From DATLZM01 sp035559315 (GTDB taxonomy: Bacteria; Actinomycetota; UBA4738; HRBIN12), in NCBI GenBank assembly GCA_035559315.1, contig DATMBJ010000128.1, positions 1-9,296 on the forward strand: 9,296 bases of DNA, given 5' to 3'. Positions 4,436 to 9,296 of the stretch are shown one piece after another. Each line of letters opens with the position of its first letter. The first letter of the stretch is position 1. Position numbers and translations under genes: made by a program. Under the pieces are notes generated by a model. It did no database searches. It saw nothing but the letters and a program-made list of their open reading frames with translations, and was not told the DNA's origin.

Positions 4436-5589
4436 TGGGCGTGCGGGCGTTCCTCCTCCCCGACCTCGGCGAGGGCCTGGAGGAGGCCCGGGTCGTGCGC
4501 TGGCTCGTGGCCGAGGGCCAGGAGGTGGCGCTGAACCAGCCCCTCGTCGAGGTCGAGACCGCCAAGGCCACGGTCGAGATCCCCTCGCCGTACGCCGGAA
4601 GGGTGGTCCGCCTCCACGCGTCCACCGGGGAGGCCGTGAAGGTCGGGGATCCCCTCGTCACGTTCGAGGTGGCCGGGGAGGGGGCCGACGAGGGAGCCCC
4701 GGCGGAGCCGTCGCCCGCCGCCGAGCCCGCGGCGAGGGCCCCGGTGGAGCCATCGCCTCCCGCCGCCGAGCTCGCGGCGAGGGCCCCGGTGGCGGCCACC
4801 CCAGCCGTCCGGAGGCTCGCGCGGGAGCTCGGCGTGGACCTCGCCGCGGTCCGCGGCACCGGGCCCGGGGGGCGGGTGACCCGCGAGGACGTGGAGCGCG
4901 CGGCGGCCGCCGGGCCGGAGGAGGAGGTGGAGCGGATCCCCCACGGTCCGGTCCGGCGGGCGGTCGCGGAGAACCTCACGCGCGCCTACGCCGTCCCCCA
5001 GGTGACCACGTTCCGCACCGTGGACTGCACCCACCTCGAGGCGCTCCGCCGGGAGCTCGGCGTCTCGCCGCTCCCGGTCGTGGTCCGCGCGCTCTGCGAG
5101 GTCCTGCGCCGCCACCCGATGCTCAACGCCTCCTGGACCGAGGACGCGGTCCTCGTCCACCGCAGGATCGCGGTGGGGATCGCCACCGACACCGAGCGGG
5201 GGCTCGTGCTCCCCGTGCTCCGCGACCCCGACCGGATGGGGATCCTGGAGATGGCCCGCGAGATCGAGCGGCTGGCCGCCGCGGCCCGGGCCGGGGCGCT
5301 GCCGCCCTCCGAGCTCGCCGGCGGCACGATCTCGGTGACGAACACCGGCTCCTACGGCTCCGAGTTCGGCACCCCCATCCTCGCCCCCGGCCACGCCGTC
5401 ACCCTGGGGCTCGGCGTCGTCGCGCCCCGGGCCCTCGTGGTGGACGGCGCGGTGGTGGCCCGGCCGGCCTGCATCCTCTCGGTCACCTTCGACCACCGCG
5501 TCCTGGACGGGGCCGCCGTGGGACGGGCCCTCGGCGACCTCGTGGACCTCCTCCAGGACCCCGACCGCCTGGGAGCGCTGCCCCGATGA
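4435..5589 (+). CDS. bkdC: Dihydrolipoyl acyltransferase E2 of 2-oxoacid dehydrogenase complex
   Basis: This 384-aa E2 forms the core of the complex, carrying the acyl group on lipoate and passing it to CoA. Domains in order: one lipoyl domain (about 4-80) with LPDLGEGLEEARVVRW and the lipoylated Lys44 in VETAKATVEIPSPYAGRV; an Ala/Pro/Glu linker (about 82-120) containing a near-duplicate unit; a peripheral-subunit-binding domain (122-155, TPAVRRLARELGVDLAAVRG then GPGGRVTREDV); and a catalytic acyltransferase domain (about 168-384) with ISVTNTGSYGSEFGTPIL (299-316) and the catalytic FDHRVLDG (His354, Asp358). VETAKA rather than VETDKA and IPSPYAGRV resemble actinobacterial BkdC, which is why a branched-chain role is preferred; pdhC is the alternative. 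The ATG overlaps the E1-beta stop by one base. The 3' end overlaps the next gene by 4 nt (ATGA). No E3 (lipoamide dehydrogenase) gene is nearby. Confidence 0.93.
   Translation: MGVRAFLLPDLGEGLEEARVVRWLVAEGQEVALNQPLVEVETAKATVEIPSPYAGRVVRLHASTGEAVKVGDPLVTFEVAGEGADEGAPAEPSPAAEPAARAPVEPSPPAAELAARAPVAATPAVRRLARELGVDLAAVRGTGPGGRVTREDVERAAAAGPEEEVERIPHGPVRRAVAENLTRAYAVPQVTTFRTVDCTHLEALRRELGVSPLPVVVRALCEVLRRHPMLNASWTEDAVLVHRRIAVGIATDTERGLVLPVLRDPDRMGILEMAREIERLAAAARAGALPPSELAGGTISVTNTGSYGSEFGTPILAPGHAVTLGLGVVAPRALVVDGAVVARPACILSVTFDHRVLDGAAVGRALGDLVDLLQDPDRLGALPR
4705..4791 (+). repeat. Imperfect tandem repeat in the E2 linker
   Basis: Residues 91-104 (EPSPAAEPAARAPV, 42 nt) and 105-119 (EPSPPAAELAARAPV, 45 nt) are adjacent near-copies encoding the flexible Ala/Pro linker between the lipoyl and E3-binding domains. 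The DNA copies differ by a 3-nt insertion and a few substitutions, pointing to local duplication. Confidence 0.8.
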
Positions 5590-6542
5590 GGATCGTCTCG
5601 CTCCTGCCCTCGGCCACCGAGATCGTGTACGCGCTCGGCCTCGGCGACGACCTGGTCGGCGTGACCTACGAGTGCGACTACCCGCCGGAGGTCACGACGA
5701 AGCCGGTCGTGATCCGCACCGCGCTCCCCCACGGGCTCCCGCTCACCGCGCGGGAGATCGACGCCGCCGTCCGGGAGCGGATGGACCGCCAGGAGCCGCT
5801 CTACGTGCTCGAGAAGGAGCTGATCCGCGAGCTCGACCCCGACGTGATCCTCACGCAGGACCTCTGCCGGGTCTGCGCGATCCCCTCCGGGCAGGTCGAA
5901 CGGGCCCTCGAGGAGCTCGGCACGACCGACGCCAAGGTGATCTCGCTCGACCCCCACACGCTGGACGAGGTCCTCGAGACGATCGTGGTCGTCGGGCGCC
6001 TCCTGGGCCGCCCCGAGCGAGCCGAGGAGCTCGTCTCCTCCCTCCGCGCGCGGATCGAGGCCGTGCGGCGCACCGCCGCCCGGCTCCCCTCGATCCGCGT
6101 GTTCTGCCTGGAGTGGTCGGACCCGCCGTTCGTCGCCGGCCACTGGATCCCGGAGATGGTCGAGGCGGTGGGCGGGCAGAACCTCCTGAACGAGAAGGGG
6201 CAGCCGTCGCGGGTGGTGGGCTGGCACGAGGTGGCGCAGGCCACGCCGGAGGTGATCGTGTTCATGCCCTGCGGCTACTACCTCGAGGAGGCGGAGGAGG
6301 AGGCCCCCCGGCTCTTCGAGATCCCCGAGTTCGCCGACACCCCGGCCGCCCGCGAGGGCAACGTGTGGGCGGTCGACGCCACCTCCTACTTCTCGCGGCC
6401 CGGGCCCCGCCTCGTCGACGGGCTCGAGGTGCTCGCGTGGGCCGTGCACCCCGAGGCCTTCCCCGAGCCTCCGCCGGGGCGGATCTCCCGCGTGGAGGGG
6501 CCCCGCGCCCGCGGGAGGCCTCCCGCCGTCGACCTCCGGTAG
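5586..6542 (+). CDS. BtuF-like cobalamin/metal-chelate binding protein without signal peptide
   Basis: The protein has 318 aa. The sequence matches the periplasmic-binding-protein (helical-backbone metal receptor) fold of BtuF/FepB type: an N-terminal RIVSLLPSATEIVYALGLGD (2-21) followed by DDLVGVTYECDYP (21-33), a LDPDVILTQDLCRVCAIP motif (83-100), a long connecting helix (125-165), then a second lobe with VFCLEWSDPPFVAGHWIPEM (172-191), EVIVFMPCGYYLEEA (222-236) and REGNVWAVDATSYFSRPGPR (256-275). The QDLCxVCA form is a widespread class usually annotated cobalamin-binding protein. It starts directly with the first beta strand: no signal peptide, lipobox or membrane segment, so it should be cytoplasmic and cannot serve a normal ABC importer. 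No permease or ATPase gene is nearby. The ATG lies within the E2 stop (ATGA overlap, no strong separate Shine-Dalgarno), implying translational coupling. The C-terminal 20 residues are Arg/Pro-rich. Ligand is unproven; corrinoid is the best guess. Confidence 0.82.
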   Translation: MRIVSLLPSATEIVYALGLGDDLVGVTYECDYPPEVTTKPVVIRTALPHGLPLTAREIDAAVRERMDRQEPLYVLEKELIRELDPDVILTQDLCRVCAIPSGQVERALEELGTTDAKVISLDPHTLDEVLETIVVVGRLLGRPERAEELVSSLRARIEAVRRTAARLPSIRVFCLEWSDPPFVAGHWIPEMVEAVGGQNLLNEKGQPSRVVGWHEVAQATPEVIVFMPCGYYLEEAEEEAPRLFEIPEFADTPAAREGNVWAVDATSYFSRPGPRLVDGLEVLAWAVHPEAFPEPPPGRISRVEGPRARGRPPAVDLR

Positions 6543-6560
6543 GCGTCGGCGGACCCGCGG

Positions 6561-6566
6561 TAGGCT
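6561..6566 (+). promoter_or_regulatory. Candidate -10 (TAGGCT) before the 69-aa gene
   Basis: TAGGCT fits TANNNT and ends 9 nt before the ATG at 6576. There is no Shine-Dalgarno, so the gene may have its own near-leaderless promoter as well as read-through from the operon 33 nt upstream. Evidence is weak. Confidence 0.3.
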
Positions 6567-6575
6567 ACCCGCGCC

Positions 6576-6785
6576 ATGGAACGGAGGAACCTGGTCACGC
6601 CCGACGACGTGGGCAAGCGGGTCTCGTTCCAGTTCGAGCTCCCCAACGGCTACGTGGGCGAGGCCGTCGGGGTCCTCGAGGCCTACGACGAGGCGGCCGA
6701 GACGTTCCTGGTCCGCACCCGGGACGGGACGCTCGCCCGGGTCCCGGCGCGCGGGGTGCGGTTCGGCAAGGTCGTCGGGGGCTAG
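6576..6785 (+). CDS. Small stand-alone SH3-like barrel protein, function unknown
   Basis: This encodes 69 aa. After a short lead (MERRNLVTPDDVGKRVSFQF) come alternating strands: ELPNGYVGEAVGVLEAYD, then TFLVRTRDGTLARVPARGVR and FGKVVGG. The pattern 'TPDDVGKRV...G.VGVL...D.......VRTRDG...RVP...V..GKVV' resembles the N-terminal SH3-like barrel found on some actinobacterial GNAT-type acetyltransferases (Rv0428c-like), but here no acetyltransferase domain follows. The reading frame ends at TAG 6783-6785, so it is a free-standing domain rather than a frameshifted fusion: the next gene is a different family. It is acidic to neutral, cytoplasmic and has no cysteines. It lies between the BtuF-like gene (33 nt) and the ammonia-lyase gene (37 nt). 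A role as a small RNA-, protein- or ligand-binding module is possible, but no function can be claimed. Confidence 0.72.
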   Translation: MERRNLVTPDDVGKRVSFQFELPNGYVGEAVGVLEAYDEAAETFLVRTRDGTLARVPARGVRFGKVVGG

Positions 6786-6809
6786 CCGCCCCCGCCCGGT
6801 CCCGAACAC

Positions 6810-6818
6810 GGAGGAGGG
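6810..6818 (+). promoter_or_regulatory. Shine-Dalgarno of the ammonia-lyase gene
   Basis: The purine tract GGAGGAGGG lies 4-8 nt (depending on register) before the GTG at 6823. It supports GTG as the true start, and the family's conserved N-terminal strand follows at once. Confidence 0.75.
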
Positions 6819-6822
6819 AGAG

Positions 6823-7218
6823 GTGGAGTTCCCGACCGCGTACATCCGCCTGCGCCTCGGATCCGAGGACGCCCACTACGGCGGGGGCCTGGTCGCCGGG
6901 GCGAAGCAGCTCGAGATCATCGGCGACCTCATCACCGAGCTCGCGATGCGTTACGACGGCGACGAGGGGCTGTTCCGGGCCTACTCCTCGGTGGAGTTCC
7001 TCCACCCGCTGTACGCCGGCGACTGGATCGAGGCCCGGGGGCGCATCGTCTCGGTGGGGAACACCTCGCGCACCTGCGAGTTCGAGATCTGGAAGGTGGG
7101 TGGGGCGCGGCCGGACATCTCGGACTCGGCGGCCGAGTTCCTCGACGAGCCCATCCTCACCTGCCGGGCGGTGGGGACGACCGTCGTGCCCAAGGACCGG
7201 CAGCGTTTCCGGCACTGA
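6823..7218 (+). CDS. kal: Hotdog-fold 3-aminobutyryl-CoA (or beta-alanyl-CoA) ammonia lyase
   Basis: This encodes 131 aa, the normal size for the family. It matches the Kal/Acl hotdog enzymes that remove ammonia from 3-aminoacyl-CoA: Kal converts 3-aminobutyryl-CoA to crotonyl-CoA in lysine fermentation, and Acl converts beta-alanyl-CoA to acryloyl-CoA. Motifs are RLRLGSEDAHYGGGLVAGAK (9-28; the D-A-H-Y-x-G-x-L-V-x-G-A signature), GDLITEL (34-40), DGDEGLFRAYSSVEFLHPLY (45-64), AGDWIEARG (65-73) and VGNTSRTCEFEIWKV (78-92). Glu58 in VEFL lies where members carry a conserved acidic residue near the active site. The residue at position 20 is Gly, so the motif reads HYGG as in Kal-type proteins rather than the HYTG I recall for Acl, which favours 3-aminobutyryl-CoA. 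The enzyme is cytoplasmic, probably oligomeric. None of kamA, kamDE, kdd or kce is in the window, so the pathway is not proven. Substrate assignment is inference. Confidence 0.82.
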   Translation: MEFPTAYIRLRLGSEDAHYGGGLVAGAKQLEIIGDLITELAMRYDGDEGLFRAYSSVEFLHPLYAGDWIEARGRIVSVGNTSRTCEFEIWKVGGARPDISDSAAEFLDEPILTCRAVGTTVVPKDRQRFRH

Positions 7219-7228
7219 ACCGGGCACC

Positions 7229-7246
7229 CGCCCGCACGGACGGGCG
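7229..7246. terminator. Hairpin after kal
   Basis: CGCCCG (7229-7234) pairs with CGGGCG (7241-7246) around CACGGA, 10 nt after the kal stop. It is a 6-bp GC stem with no T tract. It lies in the 134-nt space between convergent genes and could help end transcription from the left. Confidence 0.4.
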
Positions 7247-7292
7247 CGAGCGCGGTCGCGAGGCCGGGCGGTGCCAGCCGACGGCGGGCGTG

Positions 7293-7319
7293 GCGGCCCG
7301 GGGTCGGGATCCGGGCCGC
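7293..7319. terminator. Hairpin between convergent genes
   Basis: GCGGCCCG (7293-7300) pairs perfectly with CGGGCCGC (7312-7319) around an 11-nt loop. It lies 33 nt beyond the stop of the minus-strand response regulator and 74 nt beyond kal. It could act in either direction. No T tract is present on either side. Confidence 0.4.
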
Positions 7320-7352
7320 ACGACGAGCCGACCGGGGTTCGAGGGGGGGAGG

Positions 7353-7742
7353 TCAGCTCGCCCGCTCGAGGCCGTGGAGGACCTCGAGGAGTTCCTCGAC
7401 GTCGAACGGCTTGGGGACGAACGCGTCGGCCCCGAGCTCGGCGGCCCGGGCCCGGTCGCGGAGGCTCGCCAGCGCGGAGACCACCACGACCCGAGGGCGC
7501 TCCTCGTCGGGGAGCCGCCGCATCTCCTCGAGCACGCTCCAGCCGTCCATCGTCGGCATCATGATGTCGAGGAGCATGAGGTGCGGGCGGTGCTCCCGGA
7601 TCGCCCGGAGCGCGGCCACCCCGTCCCGGGCGGTGAGCGTCTGGTACCCCTCCGCCTCCAGGCTCCAGGTGAGCACCCAGGCGACCTGGGGCTCGTCGTC
7701 GACCACCAGGACGCTGGTCGGGACCCGCTCCTCGACCATCAC
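7353..7742 (-). CDS. Single-domain response regulator (receiver domain only)
   Basis: The 129-aa product is one CheY-like receiver domain with no output domain. The phosphorylation site residues are all present: the acidic pair Asp15-Asp16 in VLVVDDEPQ, the phospho-acceptor Asp59 in LMLLDIMMPTMDGW, Ser89 in VVVVSAL at the Thr/Ser switch position and Lys111 in VPKPF. The last helix EELLEVLHGLERAS (116-129) ends the protein. A sensor kinase would phosphorylate it; signalling would then be by protein contact, as with CheY, Spo0F or DivK. No histidine kinase is in the window, so it is an orphan. The frame opens with GTG (7742-7740) directly followed by ATG (7739-7737); either could be the start. 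There is no Shine-Dalgarno, suggesting a leaderless or weakly translated mRNA. It lies 223 nt downstream of purM on the same strand. Confidence 0.9.
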   Translation of the reverse strand: MMVEERVPTSVLVVDDEPQVAWVLTWSLEAEGYQTLTARDGVAALRAIREHRPHLMLLDIMMPTMDGWSVLEEMRRLPDEERPRVVVVSALASLRDRARAAELGADAFVPKPFDVEELLEVLHGLERAS

Positions 7743-7825
7743 ACCGGATACAACGGCCGCCGGCGCGCGATCCTGGATAGGCCGCGTTGGGGGTTCGGGG
7801 GTGCCGGAGGAACTAGCCCGCCCCT

Positions 7826-7841
7826 CCCCCGGAGACGGGGG
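7826..7841 (-). terminator. GC hairpin with 4-nt loop upstream of the response regulator
   Basis: CCCCCG (7826-7831) pairs with CGGGGG (7836-7841) around GAGA on the plus strand (TCTC on the minus). It lies within the 223-nt purM-regulator gap, and could terminate purF-purM transcripts. No U run follows. Confidence 0.35.
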
Positions 7842-7943
7842 GCGGCGGAAGCGCGGTGGCCCGGGCCGGGCAGCCCGGCCAGCGCGGGCCGGCGAAGAGG
7901 CGGAACGGGTCCACCCCGAGGCGGCGCCCTCAGCCCAGGAGGC

Positions 7944-7963
7944 GGGTGCCCCCCGGGCTACCC
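7944..7963 (-). terminator. Hairpin directly after purM
   Basis: GGGTGCCC (7944-7951) can pair with GGGCTACCC (7955-7963) around CCC, with one bulged C and one G-T pair. It begins 3 nt after the purM stop on the minus strand. It is a strong GC stem without a U tract, so it may be a terminator or an mRNA 3'-end stabiliser. Confidence 0.35.
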
Positions 7964-7965
7964 CC

Positions 7966-8982
7966 TCACCCGAGGAAGCGGACGCCGGGACCGGGCGTCA
8001 CCCGGCCGATCCGATGCGCGGGGACGCCCGTCGCGGCCGCCCGCGCCAGGACCTCCCCAGCCCGGTCCGCGGGAACCACGAGCACCATCCCGAGCCCGAG
8101 GTTGAACGTGGCCCGCATCTCCCGCTCGCTCGCCCCCGCCGCCTCCCGGACCAGGTCGAAGACGGGGGGGACCGGCCAGGATCCCACCTCGAGCTCGGCC
8201 CCGAGGCCCGGCGGGAGCGCCCGGGGCACGTTCTCCACGAGCCCGCCCCCGGTCACGTGCGCGGCGGCCGAGACCAGCCCCTCCCGCGCGAGGGCCACGA
8301 CGAGCGGCGCGTAGATCCGGGTCGGCTCGAGCAGCTCCTCCCCGAGGGTCCGTCCCAGCCGCGGCAGGTGGTCGTCCAGCCGGTAGCCGGCGTCCTCCAG
8401 GAGGGCCTTGCGCACCAGGGAGTAGCCGTTGGCGTGGAGCCCGGAGGAGGCCAGACCCACCAGGGCGTCCCCCTCCCGGACGCGCTCGGGCCCGAGCAGC
8501 GCGGCCTCCTCCACCACTCCCACGCAGAACCCCGCGAGGTCGAACCGCCCGGGCTCGAGGACCCCGGGGTGTTCCGCGGTCTCGCCGCCCAGGAGCGCGC
8601 AGCCCGCCCGACGGCACCCCTCGGCGATCCCCGCCACGATCGTCGCGGCCTCGTCCGGGTCGAGCCGGCCGACCGCCAGGTAGTCGAGGAAGAACAGGGG
8701 CTCGGCCCCGGTGCAGGCCACGTCGTCGGCGCACATCGCGACCAGGTCGATCCCCACGGTGTCGAGCCGGCCAGCCAGGCGGGCCACCTCGAGCTTGGTC
8801 CCCACCCCGTCGGCGGCCGCCGCGAGCAGCCGCCGCTCGTCGATCCGGAACAGGCCGGCGAACCCCCCGACGCCCCCCACCACCTCCGGCCGGGACGCCC
8901 CCCGGGCCACCTCCCGGATCAGCTCCACGGCGCGGGCGGCCGCGGCGAGGTCCACCCCGGCCCTCCGGTACGCGTCGCTCAC
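7966..8982 (-). CDS. purM: Phosphoribosylformylglycinamidine cyclo-ligase (AIR synthetase)
   Basis: PurM is a 338-aa cytoplasmic enzyme of de novo purine synthesis; it closes FGAM to AIR using ATP. Length is normal. Visible family motifs are ADGVGTKLEVA (57-67), the segment DLVAMCADDVACTGAEPLFF (79-98) followed by LDYLA, LLGGETAEHPG (130-140), GLASSGLHANGYSLVRK (176-192), EPTRIYAP (219-226), HVTGGGLVENVPR (242-254) and FNLGLGMV (293-300). Together they cover both halves of the ATP-grasp-unrelated PurM fold. The start is the GTG at 8982-8980 (GTG AGC GAC GCG TAC); GGGGAG 2 nt upstream is a weak ribosome site. purF ends 19 nt upstream on the same strand, so the two are most likely cotranscribed in the common purF-purM order. 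No defect is visible; all motifs are intact. Confidence 0.97.
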   Translation of the reverse strand: MSDAYRRAGVDLAAAARAVELIREVARGASRPEVVGGVGGFAGLFRIDERRLLAAAADGVGTKLEVARLAGRLDTVGIDLVAMCADDVACTGAEPLFFLDYLAVGRLDPDEAATIVAGIAEGCRRAGCALLGGETAEHPGVLEPGRFDLAGFCVGVVEEAALLGPERVREGDALVGLASSGLHANGYSLVRKALLEDAGYRLDDHLPRLGRTLGEELLEPTRIYAPLVVALAREGLVSAAAHVTGGGLVENVPRALPPGLGAELEVGSWPVPPVFDLVREAAGASEREMRATFNLGLGMVLVVPADRAGEVLARAAATGVPAHRIGRVTPGPGVRFLG

Positions 8983-9001
8983 GGCTCCCCGGGCCGGCGG
9001 C

Positions 9002-9296
9002 TCACGACTTCGTCGGGTGCTCGAGGAGGAACTTCCCCGCCTCCTCGGGCACCGGCACCGGGTACTCCCCGTCGAAGCAGGCCCGGCAGAACGCCTCCAC
9101 GGGTGAGCCGGTGGCGGCGATCATCCCCTGGAGCGACAGGTAGCCGAGGGAGTCCGCGCCCACGAAGGCCCGCACCTGTTCCACCGAGAGGTCGCTGGCC
9201 ACGAGCTCGGAGCGGGTGGACATGTCGATCCCGTAGAAGCACGGCCAGCGGATCGGCGGGCAGGTGATGCGGGCGTGGACCTCCGCCGCCCCCGCC
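9002..9296 (-). CDS. purF: Amidophosphoribosyltransferase, C-terminal end (partial)
   Basis: The window holds the last 97 residues; the first complete codon is 9295-9293 and the stop is TGA at 9004-9002. The translation begins AGAAEVHARITCPPIRWPCF and continues YGIDMSTRSELVASDLSVEQ. Later come VRAFVGADSLGYLSLQGM and FCRACFDGEYPVPVPEE. The PPIRWPCFYGIDM, GADSLGYLSL and C-x-x-C-FDGEYP segments are diagnostic of PurF, the first committed enzyme of purine synthesis (PRPP plus glutamine to phosphoribosylamine). The Cys residues of WPCFYGID and FCRACFDG match the positions of Fe-S cluster ligands in the Bacillus-type enzyme, so this is likely the Fe-S-containing form. It continues beyond the right edge. 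Confidence 0.95.
   Translation of the reverse strand, partial: AGAAEVHARITCPPIRWPCFYGIDMSTRSELVASDLSVEQVRAFVGADSLGYLSLQGMIAATGSPVEAFCRACFDGEYPVPVPEEAGKFLLEHPTKS

Larger units (their letters stand above)
7743..7965. other. Non-coding gap between purM and the response regulator
   Basis: No credible coding region is seen in these 223 nt. The DNA is extremely GC-rich and holds at least three potential hairpins: next to purM (7944-7963), GGCCGGGC-A-GCCCGGCC at 7864-7880 and 7826-7841. Promoter elements for the regulator must lie in the part nearest 7743, but no clear -10/-35 pair is visible. Confidence 0.6.

Noticed and set aside
5352..6845. 497-codon minus-strand open frame opposite E2 and the BtuF-like gene
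   Set aside because: The opposite strand encodes well-recognised families with normal codon pattern; this frame is a GC-driven shadow.
7864..7880. Near-perfect palindrome GGCCGGGC-A-GCCCGGCC as a protein-binding site
   Set aside because: Such palindromes are frequent in DNA of this composition and no promoter is nearby, so it is only mentioned as part of the hairpin-rich gap.
7411..9267. 618-codon plus-strand open frame across the response regulator and purM
   Set aside because: It is antisense to purM, purF and the regulator, whose motifs are intact; the product is low complexity.
1..9296. CRISPR arrays, insertion sequences, integrase/attachment sites, phage or toxin-antitoxin genes
   Set aside because: No direct repeat array, transposase or integrase motif, terminal inverted repeat or tRNA 3'-end duplication was seen.

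Overview
The window is a 9.3 kb chromosomal segment of a very GC-rich bacterium (roughly three quarters G+C by eye). An actinobacterium (Actinomycetota) fits best. The tRNA genes lie in the order Glu-Asp-Phe, none encodes its CCA tail, GTG starts are common, several starts have no Shine-Dalgarno but a TANNNT -10 hexamer at leaderless distance, and the lipoyl and E1 sequences resemble actinobacterial branched-chain dehydrogenases. No mobile element, CRISPR array or phage gene is visible.

Left part (1-1490): the 3' end of nadE is followed by tRNA-Lys(TTT). Next comes a divergent pair: a small dimeric alpha-beta-barrel (ABM-like) protein on the minus strand and a DUF192 protein on the plus strand. 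A promoter with a TATACT -10 then precedes the tRNA-Glu/Asp/Phe cluster. The tRNA-Asp gene has perfectly paired stems but an abnormal T-loop and anticodon loop.

Middle (1513-7218): a minus-strand conserved protein of unknown function (265 aa) is divergent from a compact plus-strand operon. The operon encodes E1-alpha, E1-beta and E2 of a 2-oxoacid dehydrogenase complex, most likely the branched-chain type. It is followed without a gap by a BtuF-like corrinoid or metal-chelate binding protein that has no signal peptide. Junctions are overlapping (GTG inside the previous gene, TGATG, ATGA), so the four genes are probably translationally coupled. No E3 (lpd) gene is present. Downstream on the same strand are a stand-alone 69-aa SH3-like small barrel and a hotdog-fold 3-aminobutyryl-CoA/beta-alanyl-CoA ammonia lyase (Kal type). 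The section therefore carries amino-acid catabolism functions: oxidative decarboxylation of 2-oxoacids and deamination of a 3-aminoacyl-CoA. A B12-type binding protein sits between them.

Right part (7219-9296): GC-rich hairpins separate the plus-strand genes from minus-strand genes: an orphan single-domain response regulator, purM (complete) and the 3' end of purF. Transcription runs purF to purM and possibly on to the regulator after a 223-nt gap.

I found no clearly new multi-gene system. The points most worth following are the odd tRNA-Asp, a tRNA-Lys whose predicted transcription start falls on its mature 5' end, the signal-less BtuF homologue coupled to a dehydrogenase, and the SH3-like/Kal pair.
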